Below, piece by piece: positions 34,210 to 43,543 of a stretch of 62,191 nt of DNA. The notes beneath the pieces were generated by a model. The model saw only the letters and a program-made list of their open reading frames with translations, searched no databases and was not told the origin of the DNA. The position numbers and the translations under genes were made by a program. Numbering within the stretch: position 1 is the stretch's first letter; each line of letters starts with the position of its first letter. This DNA is from Anaerolineae bacterium (GTDB lineage Bacteria; Chloroflexota; Anaerolineae; J102): contig JALXCB010000083.1 of the NCBI GenBank assembly GCA_026991225.1, forward strand, positions 1 to 62,191, read 5' to 3'.

Positions 34210-35075
34210 CCGCCGAGTCCGGACAAAATCCGCAAGCGAGCGCGCCTGCGTCCGCGCCGGAAACTGCTTCCCCGGCGCCGCCCTCGCCTCCGAGCGCGAC
34301 CTCGCTGCCTCCCGAGCCCGAGGAGCCCGCACAACCCATCATCGAACACCTGCGGGAGCTGCGCGATCGCCTGTTGAAATCCATCCTGGCCCTGGTCATT
34401 GGCGTTGTGGTTGGGCTGTTCTTCGCCAAGCCCTTCCTCGAGGTGTTGATTTCACCCTTGCAGGGCGCCAGCGAATTGCAATTGCTGAAACCCACCGAGT
34501 CCATCTTCATCTACCTGAAGGCCGGGCTGATCCTGGGGCTGATCATCGCCAGCCCCTTCATCCTCTACCAGATTTTTGCATTCATCGTGCCGGGGTTGAC
34601 CAAAAATGAGCGGAGGGGGCTTTATCTTGTGCTGCCGCTGGCTGCAGGGTTATTCGCGTTGGGGATCGCCTTCGCCTCTTTCATCGTGCTGCCCTTCACC
34701 CTGCGCTATCTCACGACCTTCCTCTCCGACCTGGCCCTCAGCCAGTATTCCTTCGGGGAATACATGAACTTTGTGCTCAGCTTTCTGTTCTGGCTGGGCC
34801 TGGCTTTCGAACTGCCCCTGTTCATCGCCATCCTGGCCCGATTGGGCATCGTCACCCCCCAGCAATTGCAGGGCACCTGGCGTTACGCGATCATCATCAT
34901 CGCCGTTCTTGCCGCGGTGATCACCCCCACGCCTGACCCCTTCACCATGTCGCTGGTGATGCTGCCTCTGCTGGGCCTGTACGTGCTGGGCATCATCATG
35001 GCCCGCGTGGCCTACAAACCGCGAGGGGGCGGCTCGCGATTTGCAACCAGTGAGGAGAACAAACATGATGATTGA
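34206..35075 (+). CDS. tatC: Twin-arginine translocase TatC
   Basis: The 289-residue protein has six membrane helices. HLRELRDRLLKSI (48-60) is the TatC signal-binding motif, with the conserved Glu at 51. F..P.L...E..G..Y is present around LTKNERRGLYLVLPLAAGLF. An unusual 45-residue head rich in Pro, Ala, Ser and Glu precedes it. It recognises twin-arginine signals and docks with TatA/B. Confidence 0.95.
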   Translation: MTAESGQNPQASAPASAPETASPAPPSPPSATSLPPEPEEPAQPIIEHLRELRDRLLKSILALVIGVVVGLFFAKPFLEVLISPLQGASELQLLKPTESIFIYLKAGLILGLIIASPFILYQIFAFIVPGLTKNERRGLYLVLPLAAGLFALGIAFASFIVLPFTLRYLTTFLSDLALSQYSFGEYMNFVLSFLFWLGLAFELPLFIAILARLGIVTPQQLQGTWRYAIIIIAVLAAVITPTPDPFTMSLVMLPLLGLYVLGIIMARVAYKPRGGGSRFATSEENKHDD

Positions 35076-35217
35076 TGCCGTCAAGGAGGATCATGAGCGG
35101 CTCCGTCACGCATCATTCATCACGCTTCACGCCATTTCAAGATGAACGGATTTTTGAATCCGAGGCGCTGATGTAACAATTTCAAACGTTTCTCACTCAT
35201 CACAAGGAGGTTCTTCA

Positions 35218-36540
<1,323 letters not shown>

Positions 36541-36549
36541 GGGCGAATG

Positions 36550-36660
36550 CTGCTATGAAAATAAAGTGATCAATGATCAGTTATCAGTAATCAGTGGAAA
36601 TCTGCGTTCTCATTTTCATCGGTATCGGCGCATCACCGCGCGTGGCGCCTTCGGGGCTCA
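36550..36660. repeat. Modular repeat, centre C short form
   Basis: GCTGCTATGAAAATAAAGTG (36550-36569), ATCAGTTATCAGTAATCAG, CTGCGTTCTCATTTTCATCG and GGTATCGGCG follow one another. It is a shorter version of the 31937 element. Confidence 0.7.
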
Positions 36661-36701
36661 CATGGCCAGCCCGCAGGGCTTCGCATTCGTAGCTTGGAGG
36701 T

Positions 36702-37154
36702 TTAGGATACTGTCGGCATACCCCCAAGCAGGCTACAAAACAAACCGGCAGAGGCGGCGATTCGCCAACGCCGCCCCCACCCCGCGCCCTTCTCCCGATA
36801 CTCGCTGTGCTCGTGTTCGGGGAGGGGGGCGCCCGAAGCCGGTCGGTTTTCAAGAACTAAACTGAAGTCATTTTGAAACTCGGTATTTTATGGGGCCACG
36901 CCCGCCCGGCGCTGAAGCGATACTGTTGGTTTGCTGCGGTGCGTCGAGGATGCCCCCTCTCGGCTTCTCTCGCGAGTACGCCGAATGAATTCAGGTCTGA
37001 GGGCGTTCCGCCGCATATCCCCCTGCGGGGACATGTTTTCGCCCGGTTGGACCTGTCTGCGCAGGCAGACAGGCGGCCCCCTAGCCCCGACTTCAAGTCG
37101 GCGGGGGCAAGGCCCCCATGCAACTGGCTTGGGGTTTGCCAACAGTATCCTGAA
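36702..37154. repeat. Cassette bounded by a 28-bp inverted repeat
   Basis: TTAGGATACTGTCGGCAT (36702-36719) plus ACCCCCAAGC is matched, inverted, by GCTTGGGGTTTGCCAACAGT (37127-37146) plus ATCCTGAA. The inside holds hairpins (TTCAAGTCGGCGGGGGC; CAGGCAGACAGG) and the 36912-36957 block also found near 3668. No coding is visible in 36541-37165. Confidence 0.55.
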
Positions 37155-37165
37155 GCCGCCGTGCA

Positions 37166-37288
37166 ACGAAACGACGCCGAGTGAACCCGGCTTGATTGCG
37201 GCTACGGCAGAAAGGCCCCATTCATGGGGCGTCGTTCTTGGCCCGTAGGAGAACCTGCGGGTGGCCGCATGGCCTTTAGAACAGCTTA
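37166..37288. repeat. Direct repeat unit, copy 1
   Basis: A 123-bp unit beginning ACGAAACGACGCC and ending GAACAGCTTA. It matches the second copy (37353-37475) with about two differences (GAGTGAACCC versus GGGTGAACCC; AAAGGCC versus AAAGACC). Short hairpins such as CCCCATTCATGGGG lie inside. Confidence 0.75.
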
Positions 37289-37352
37289 AACTAAACGCAT
37301 TTTGAAATCAGGTGTTTTCGGCCTCGGCCACCCGGAGCTGAAGCTCCGGGCT

Positions 37353-37475
37353 ACGAAACGACGCCGGGTGAACCCGGCTTGATTGCGGCTACGGCAGAAA
37401 GACCCCATTCATGGGGCGTCGTTCTTGGCCCGTAGGAGAACCTGCGGGTGGCCGCATGGCCTTTAGAACAGCTTA
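37353..37475. repeat. Direct repeat unit, copy 2
   Basis: Second copy of the 123-bp unit; its last bases TTA (37473-37475) are the TAA stop of the large surface protein on the minus strand. Confidence 0.75.
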
Positions 37476-40400
37476 GTTCCCAATTTGCATCTTCGGCAGG
37501 AATAGAGAAGCGCCGTCAATAAAAGCGTATGCGTCGCACTGATTGTTCCCCGGACGTAAGTCGCTTTCCGATGCGCTGATAGCGAGTCCGCCCTTGATGA
37601 CGTCGCCCGGATGCGATGAGGGCGCGGTTAGGGTGAGGCGGATGCGTTCCTGAGTTCCGGTCGCCAGGGACGCTCTATCCCACCATATCTCTCCGCCCGA
37701 CTGCCCGGTGGGCGGCGGCTCCGCGCTTTGGAAGGCGGCTCCGGGGGGCAAGGTGTAGGTGATGCGGACGTTGTGGGCCGGGTCGGGGCCTGCGTTGCCA
37801 TAGTGCAGGTCGAAAGCGATCTCGCTGGCGGATACGGGCGGGGTCTGGGCGGCGACGGCAACCCAGCCATCCGCGTACGCACCTGACCCCAGGCTGATGT
37901 CATCGATGGCGCCCCAACGCAAGGGCTCCCCCTGATTTTGGGTAAGATTGACCGTCAGGGTGATGGTTTGACCCCGCCAACGCGTCATGTCAATCCAGTA
38001 GTGGCGCCAGTCGCTGAACTCCGTCAGGCTGAGAAGAGGGGCGCTTGTTCTCGCGGCGTCCTGGACGCTGATCTGCAAGGGCGTGGAAGCGCCAGGTGCG
38101 CCGCTGGTGCGGGCGTAGAGGGAGAGGGTGGGGGCGGGCATGTCCGCGGGGATGGTGACTTGCTGACTGAGGATGGTTTCCTCATCTTGCGAGACCAGGC
38201 TGCTGGCGTAAAAGAGATCACAATGAGGCGATTGGCCTGTCCATAGCAACTGCATGACGTCTCTGCTGTCGAGGATGATTTGGGGCGCGATCTCCCAGGC
38301 ATAGTATTTGCTGACGGTGCAGGAACGTCCGCCAAAAGGCCGCCAGAAGCGCCACTCGCCTTCGGCTTCTCGAATTGCGACATGGACGCCGTCCTCGAAC
38401 ACGTGGGATTGTCCCATTGCCGCGGCATAGATTCGTCCCTGGCTATCCGCGGCAAACTGGAAACTTCCAGGTTCCCAAATGTCTTGAGCGATGGGTTGGG
38501 GCACCGCTTGCTGTTCCTCGACGCGAATCTGTCCGTCTGGTGCAATTTGCAGATAATGGAGCGTCAGTCTGCCATATTGCCCGGTGGCGCCAACGATGTG
38601 CATGATGTCGTGCTGGCCTGGAATGAGGAAGAAGTATCCGGAGTGGGAGGCTTTGATGGGCTTCACCTGGACGCGACCATCCGATTGCCATCGCGCGTAA
38701 ATGGCTACCGCGTTCTTGGAGGAAATCTGTGGCATGAGAAAGTGGATATTGCTTTGGCTATCGACCTGAATCTGAACGAGCGGATTGCCAGCGAAAAGCG
38801 GGTCATAGCTTGCAGGGAACCGGTAGATGGACGTCCATTGGCCTTCGGCATAGCGAATGCGGAAGTAGAAGTAGGAAGGTGTGTTGGGATATGGTATCGA
38901 GCCCTCGGTAAACCAGGTGAAATAGGCGTCTCCCGTTGGGGTGACGGTCATGTTTTGGTTAAGAAAATCGTTGTAGTTCCCCACGTCCTCCGGGGGTGTG
39001 CATACGCCTGCTGGGGTGCATTGCATATAATCGCCGTTGCGGAAGTAAAGATGCAGGGTGTTCCCGGCGTCGGTCGCGGCCACGACCCCGGTTCCTCGTT
39101 CTTCCAGACGTTGGGGCTGAGACCAGTCGCCGTTGGGGGCGCGGTGCACCAAGGTGTAACGGTAATCCAGGTCGGGGGAGATCCATAAGATGTATACATG
39201 ACCATCGGCGCTGACGGCCATGGCGCGGGAGCCGCCATAGGCGCCAAGTTCCCGTTTTTCGACTAGGGAGCCGTCGGGTCGAATGCGGGCGTACATGAGC
39301 GTATAGTCCGAGAAGTCGCGACGGTCGTCCCATAGCAGATGCAAGTTGTCGCTGGCGTCCCTTTGCACTATCAGATGGTAGGCGTCGTTAGGAGTGTGGA
39401 TGCGCAGGTCGGGACGGGGGCGTGAGCCGAAAGCCATGGCCTTGTGGCCTGTGTAGCGTTCGTCGGTGATCTGAGGTGGATGCGAGCCGTCCAGACGCCA
39501 ACCTTGCTCTCCCTGCTCGAAGTCGCCGTTTTGCAGAAGGTCATCGATAGGGGGTAAAGTGACGTCCTGGTGCGCGTCGCCGAAACGGAGGGGATAGGTG
39601 GTGGGCGGCACGCTGTTCAGGGCGGGATGACGCCAGGAGATGGTGTATTTTTCTGACCAATCGTTGACGTAAAGGGCGTATTGCCCGTGATCATCGGAGG
39701 GGATGGTCAGCCAGGGTTGGGGATGGCTGTTTACAGTTACTTCAGGGACGGGCTGGCCGCGATTAGCGAAGGCTTTTCCAAACGCACCCCACTGATATCC
39801 GGTGATAGGGCCCTGACCTTGCTCATCCCAGGGCTCTTCGTTGCCAGCCCGGTCAATGGCTCGCACCCGGACGTAGTAGTCATGTCCGGGCCACATAGAG
39901 CTCACCTGCACCGAGGTGTCTGCGGAGCCTTTGAACAGATACTGCCAGTTCATGGTGCCAGCTTCTCGATATTGCACCTGGAATTCGCGGATGCCTGATC
40001 CGCCGGGGTCTTCACCGCGCCAGGTCAGCACGCCGCTTTGGGAGCTGATATAACGGGGAAGGTTGACGAATTCACTGTGGGGCGGCAGGGTTTCGATGGT
40101 AGTGACCGCGGCGTCTGGGGGCGTCCAGTCGCTATGATTTCCCGCGTTGTCCCATGCCCGTACGCGAAAAGCGTAGCGGCGGCCTTTCTCGCCGTCGTAC
40201 AGCTTCTCGGTGTCCGTCGTTCGGGTTTGCCAGGTGGTCCAGGCGCCGTCATCGATGCGCACCTGGACGTCAAAGGAGTGAATGCCCGCCCGTCCGGCGT
40301 CTTTGCCCGACCAGCGCAGATGGATGGGATTGGGGGAGATGGCGGGCAGGGGCTCGATGGAGGCGGTGGGCGGCTCATGGTCGATGCCCAGCCGCCAGTC

Positions 40401-41462
40401 GGGAAGCATGTCCAAACCACTGCCTGGGATGGGCGTGCGCTGACCAAGCCAATGAGCCTGGACACGGCCTAATTCCGCTCTGGCGATATAAAGCTGGTTG
40501 TCCTGCACAACGTATTGCACCTGCGTGTAGAGCAGCTTCTTGGAATCAGGGGACCAACTGCCCGCCCACAGGTCCACCATGGGGCCAGGCGCATAGGCAA
40601 TGTGTGTGGTCAGGCCGCGGTTTACATCCGTCATGACGAGATCGTTCCAGTGATCGTTGTTGACGTCCATATCAAAGGCCAGGTATTTGCCGTCGGGCGA
40701 CCAGAGGACATGCTGGACATAACGCCGATTGGCCAGGAAAACGCGTTGCTTTCCGTCACCAAGATGCATGATCATGATATCGCCGTAACCGCCCGACTTG
40801 CGACGAATCCACGCGATTTGGCTCCCATCGGGCGACCAGACGGCTTCGATGTCATGGCCGTCGCTGGGGTTGGTCAATCGCCGCTCTCCTGTGCCGTCCG
40901 CATTCATCATGAACAAAGCCCAGTGTTCGTTCCTGTATCGGGAGAAGATGATGCGCTTGCCATCGGGCGACCAGGCAGGATACGTTTCCTTCCAATAGGG
41001 TGGGCCCAACTGGACGGGATCGCTGCCGTCATATTTTATGCGATAAATATGAGATTGGTCTCCTGATTTGGACACGTAGAGGATGGATTCCAGGTTGGGA
41101 TGCAGCCGCGGATACATATCGGGGGTATCGTTGTGGGTGAGGCGGCGGGGATGGCTGCCGTCCGGGTTGATCATATAGATTTCCCAGTTGCCATCACGGT
41201 AGGACTGAAAAACGACTTGGTTCCAAGGGGGCTGATCCGCAGCAGTCGCGGTTTGGGCCGCTGATGGTGGCGTCAACGCGATGTCAGACAGAAGCGGGGG
41301 CGGAGCTTCAGACGGCTGCTCCCACAGCTTGATCTTCCATGTTTCTGGGGGATCGTGTTTTTCCTGGGAATGGACTGTTTGTCCGGCAGACAACATGGCC
41401 ATGCCGACCAGCGCCGTCAGCAGAAGCGCCATCAATCGGGGGTAAAATTTATGGGTGTACAT
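37473..41462 (-). CDS. Large secreted protein: WD40-like propeller, FN3-like and DUF11-like domains
   Basis: The 1329-residue protein has a signal peptide (1-32, LMALLLTALVGMAMLSAGQ). Residues about 80-330 are TolB/PD40 propeller blades: GNWEIYMINPDGSHPRRLTH, YPAWSPDGKRIIFSR, EAVWSPDGSQIAWI. Two FN3-like modules follow (about 365-560: RRYAFRVRAWDNAGNHSDW; HDYYVRVRAIDRAGNEEPW). A second WD-like or propeller part (about 690-1080) and a carbohydrate-binding-like segment come next, then a DUF11-like domain (VRITYTLPPGAAF). It ends LFLPKMQIGN, like the YLPxV ends of Chloroflexota surface proteins. Function unknown; likely a cell-surface protein. Confidence 0.82.
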   Translation of the reverse strand: MYTHKFYPRLMALLLTALVGMAMLSAGQTVHSQEKHDPPETWKIKLWEQPSEAPPPLLSDIALTPPSAAQTATAADQPPWNQVVFQSYRDGNWEIYMINPDGSHPRRLTHNDTPDMYPRLHPNLESILYVSKSGDQSHIYRIKYDGSDPVQLGPPYWKETYPAWSPDGKRIIFSRYRNEHWALFMMNADGTGERRLTNPSDGHDIEAVWSPDGSQIAWIRRKSGGYGDIMIMHLGDGKQRVFLANRRYVQHVLWSPDGKYLAFDMDVNNDHWNDLVMTDVNRGLTTHIAYAPGPMVDLWAGSWSPDSKKLLYTQVQYVVQDNQLYIARAELGRVQAHWLGQRTPIPGSGLDMLPDWRLGIDHEPPTASIEPLPAISPNPIHLRWSGKDAGRAGIHSFDVQVRIDDGAWTTWQTRTTDTEKLYDGEKGRRYAFRVRAWDNAGNHSDWTPPDAAVTTIETLPPHSEFVNLPRYISSQSGVLTWRGEDPGGSGIREFQVQYREAGTMNWQYLFKGSADTSVQVSSMWPGHDYYVRVRAIDRAGNEEPWDEQGQGPITGYQWGAFGKAFANRGQPVPEVTVNSHPQPWLTIPSDDHGQYALYVNDWSEKYTISWRHPALNSVPPTTYPLRFGDAHQDVTLPPIDDLLQNGDFEQGEQGWRLDGSHPPQITDERYTGHKAMAFGSRPRPDLRIHTPNDAYHLIVQRDASDNLHLLWDDRRDFSDYTLMYARIRPDGSLVEKRELGAYGGSRAMAVSADGHVYILWISPDLDYRYTLVHRAPNGDWSQPQRLEERGTGVVAATDAGNTLHLYFRNGDYMQCTPAGVCTPPEDVGNYNDFLNQNMTVTPTGDAYFTWFTEGSIPYPNTPSYFYFRIRYAEGQWTSIYRFPASYDPLFAGNPLVQIQVDSQSNIHFLMPQISSKNAVAIYARWQSDGRVQVKPIKASHSGYFFLIPGQHDIMHIVGATGQYGRLTLHYLQIAPDGQIRVEEQQAVPQPIAQDIWEPGSFQFAADSQGRIYAAAMGQSHVFEDGVHVAIREAEGEWRFWRPFGGRSCTVSKYYAWEIAPQIILDSRDVMQLLWTGQSPHCDLFYASSLVSQDEETILSQQVTIPADMPAPTLSLYARTSGAPGASTPLQISVQDAARTSAPLLSLTEFSDWRHYWIDMTRWRGQTITLTVNLTQNQGEPLRWGAIDDISLGSGAYADGWVAVAAQTPPVSASEIAFDLHYGNAGPDPAHNVRITYTLPPGAAFQSAEPPPTGQSGGEIWWDRASLATGTQERIRLTLTAPSSHPGDVIKGGLAISASESDLRPGNNQCDAYAFIDGASLFLPKMQIGN

Positions 41463-41507
41463 GGCGGGACTCCTTTCGGGCTTACGGTTTACTGGAGACG
41501 TGATTGC

Positions 41508-41513
41508 ATTGTA
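41508..41513 (-). promoter_or_regulatory. -10 box of the surface-protein gene
   Basis: TACAAT on the minus strand; AAAGGAG is 7 nt before ATG 41462. The -35 is a T-run and weak. Confidence 0.4.
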
Positions 41514-41571
41514 GCACGTTCCTCACCACGAAAAAAGCGTTCCAAAAACGTGTTTTTCTTCCCTTCCCAGT

Positions 41572-41601
41572 TTGACAGATGTCCCCTAAAGGCGATAAGA
41601 T
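41572..41601 (+). promoter_or_regulatory. Promoter of the two-S1-domain gene
   Basis: A perfect TTGACA (41572-41577), 18 bp, TAAGAT (41596-41601); about 100 nt of leader before the GTG start. Confidence 0.65.
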
Positions 41602-41708
41602 TATTGCTTGCAATCATCTCGCCGAGTGGCCTGGCGCGTTCAATTTCGAACGGTGTGTGGGCGCTCCGCGAAGGAACTCGAAAATGTCCAATCGAAGGAG
41701 TTAATCAC

Positions 41709-42491
41709 GTGACTGATCAACAAAATCAAACTCAAGACGAGCCTCAAATCAAGGTCCTGCCCAAGAAACGCATTGTGCGCAAGCTGGCGGTGGGCCAGGA
41801 AGTGCAGGGGCGCGTCAAGCGCCTGACGGATTTCGGCGCATTCATTGATATCGGCGTGGGAACGGATGCTCTGATGCATGTCTCCGAAATGAGCCAGCGT
41901 CGGATCAAGTCCCCCAAAGAGGTGCTGAAGGTGGGCCAGGAGGTGACGGCCTGGATCAAGGCGTTGGACAAGGCGCACAATCGCATCAGCCTGACCATGC
42001 TGCCGCCCGGCACGCGCACTATCCGCGACCTGGAGGTGGGCGAAGTGCTCACTGGCACGGTCACGCGCATCACGAACTATGGCGCATTCGTGGACATTGG
42101 CGTGGGCTATGACGGCATGGTGCACGTCAAGGAAATGGCCCATGGCTATGTGAAGCATCCCAGTGATATCGTGCAGGAAGGTCAGGAAGTGCAGGTGGAA
42201 GTGATCAAGATCAACCGCCGCCGCGGGCAGATCGATCTTTCCATGAAGAACCTGTTGCCCGAACCGGAGCCGGAGGAATCGGACGAGGCGGAGATTGCTG
42301 AGGTCGATATGGTCCAGGATGAAGCTGAAGAGGAAGAGGACGTCCTCTCTCCCTTCGAGCTGGCTTTGATGAAGGCTCAGCAGAAGAAGTCAAAGCGCAA
42401 GGAAAAGAAACGCAAGAAGAAGGCCTGGTACGAGGAGGACGAAGAGGACGAAATCATCCGCCGCACCCTGGAGCTGGCGGAAGGCGATTGA
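41709..42491 (+). CDS. S1 RNA-binding protein with two S1 domains
   Basis: This 260-residue protein starts at GTG 41709, set by GAAGGAG 8 nt upstream. Two S1 folds (about 28-100 and 112-185) share RLTDFGAFIDIGVGTDALMH and RITNYGAFVDIGVGYDGMVH. The tail is acidic (186-228), then strongly basic with lysine runs (KKSKRKEKKRKKK) and acidic again. It is shorter than the four-S1 rpsA product at 4097. It may be a second RNA-binding or translation factor. Its strong promoter suggests steady expression. Confidence 0.87.
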   Translation: MTDQQNQTQDEPQIKVLPKKRIVRKLAVGQEVQGRVKRLTDFGAFIDIGVGTDALMHVSEMSQRRIKSPKEVLKVGQEVTAWIKALDKAHNRISLTMLPPGTRTIRDLEVGEVLTGTVTRITNYGAFVDIGVGYDGMVHVKEMAHGYVKHPSDIVQEGQEVQVEVIKINRRRGQIDLSMKNLLPEPEPEESDEAEIAEVDMVQDEAEEEEDVLSPFELALMKAQQKKSKRKEKKRKKKAWYEEDEEDEIIRRTLELAEGD

Positions 42492-42500
42492 CCTCGCGCT

Positions 42501-42530
42501 TGTGATTAACTCCTGATATCGTGTATGCTG
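42501..42530 (+). promoter_or_regulatory. Possible promoter of the lipoprotein hydrolase gene
   Basis: TTGTGA (42501-42506), 18 bp, TATGCT (42525-42530), about 60 nt before ATG 42592. Both boxes deviate from consensus. Confidence 0.4.
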
Positions 42531-42591
42531 ATGCCTGGCGGCTTCCTCCGTCGGGCATTTTTTCATCCCCAATGGGTCACTGCAACTGAAC

Positions 42592-43434
42592 ATGCTCCCC
42601 CGTCATCTCCCCCGATTTTCCATCCTAATCCTAATCCTAATCCTAATCCTGATCCCTCTCCTGACCGGCTGCGCGGTTACGCCCAACTACCTCGCGCTTA
42701 CCGGCCCGCGCTATGTCGGCGCATACGCGCAAACAGCGCCACAGGACGATGGCGCATTCCGGGCCGTCACCTGGAATATCAAATACTCGCGCCATATCCA
42801 TGAAGCCCTACGCGTCCTCCAGGAAACGCCCGAACTTCAGCATCCCGACGCGATTCTCCTGCAGGAGATGGATGAGGAGGGGGTGGAAGCTGTCGCCCGG
42901 GCGTTGGGGATGAATTACGTGTACTATCCCGCGTCCATCCACGCCCGGCATGGCCGCGACTTTGGCGAAGCCATCCTCAGCCCCTGGCCCCTCACCGATG
43001 ACCGCAAGCTGCTTTTGCCCCATTACAGCCCGCGCAATGGCCAGACCCGCATCGCCATCCGGGCGTGGGTGCAGACGCCCGACCGTCCTGTGCTGGTCTA
43101 CAACACGCACACCGAGACCTCGCTGATGTTGCCCGCGCAACGGCTGGATCAGGTGGAGGCCATCCTGACGGATGTGGGCGCGAACGCGTCGCCGGTCATC
43201 ATCGGCGGCGATTTCAACACGATCACGCCCTGGGAGCAAAGCGCCTTGGTGACGGTGATGGAGCGAGCGGGGTTCGTTTGGGCCACGAAGGACGCGGGAT
43301 CGACGGTGATGGAGATGGGCGCGGGCGTGACCATGGATTACCTCTTCGCCCGCGGCATGGAGCCTGTGCGAGCGGGCGTGGTTTCCGACGTGGACGCCAG
43401 CGACCATCGGCCCCTGTGGGCGGCATTGTGGTGA
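42592..43434 (+). CDS. Endonuclease/exonuclease/phosphatase-family lipoprotein
   Basis: The 280-residue protein has a lipobox LTGC after a hydrophobic stretch made of alternating Ile-Leu. The EEP fold follows: VTWNIKYS, LLQEMDEEG, VYNTHTE, IGGDFNT and ASDHRPLWAAL, which supply the metal and catalytic His/Asp residues. It could be a phosphodiesterase or nuclease anchored outside. The Ile-Leu stretch is encoded by repeated TCCTAA hexamers (42625-42656), a site prone to length change in steps of two codons. Confidence 0.85.
   Translation: MLPRHLPRFSILILILILILIPLLTGCAVTPNYLALTGPRYVGAYAQTAPQDDGAFRAVTWNIKYSRHIHEALRVLQETPELQHPDAILLQEMDEEGVEAVARALGMNYVYYPASIHARHGRDFGEAILSPWPLTDDRKLLLPHYSPRNGQTRIAIRAWVQTPDRPVLVYNTHTETSLMLPAQRLDQVEAILTDVGANASPVIIGGDFNTITPWEQSALVTVMERAGFVWATKDAGSTVMEMGAGVTMDYLFARGMEPVRAGVVSDVDASDHRPLWAALW
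42622..42658 (+). repeat. Hexanucleotide tandem repeat in the signal peptide
   Basis: Four near-perfect ATCCTA units (CCATCCTAATCCTAATCCTA and two more degenerate) code for alternating Ile and Leu. The unit is in frame, so expansion keeps the reading frame. Confidence 0.8.
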
Positions 43435-43543
43435 AAGGCGTCAACCTGACAGGTTCCCGAGCGCGAGGCGCTCAACCGGGCGTCGATGCGCCCGTCGGCG
43501 CCGTGGCCGCGTCCAGGAAAAATTGTGAAAGGAACCTGTCAGG

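Noticed and set aside
35067-35165. Short frames after tatC starting at 35067 or 35093 (25-27 codons)
   Set aside because: SD spacing is too short for one, the other overlaps tatC, and both run into ATCATTCATCACG repeat sequence.
36890-37475. The 123-bp direct repeats as a CRISPR or tandem gene array
   Set aside because: Only two units, far longer than CRISPR repeats, no open frame within.
42622-42658. Telomere-like TCCTAA units as a replication or telomere element
   Set aside because: They are short, lie inside a signal-peptide coding region and encode a typical hydrophobic helix.
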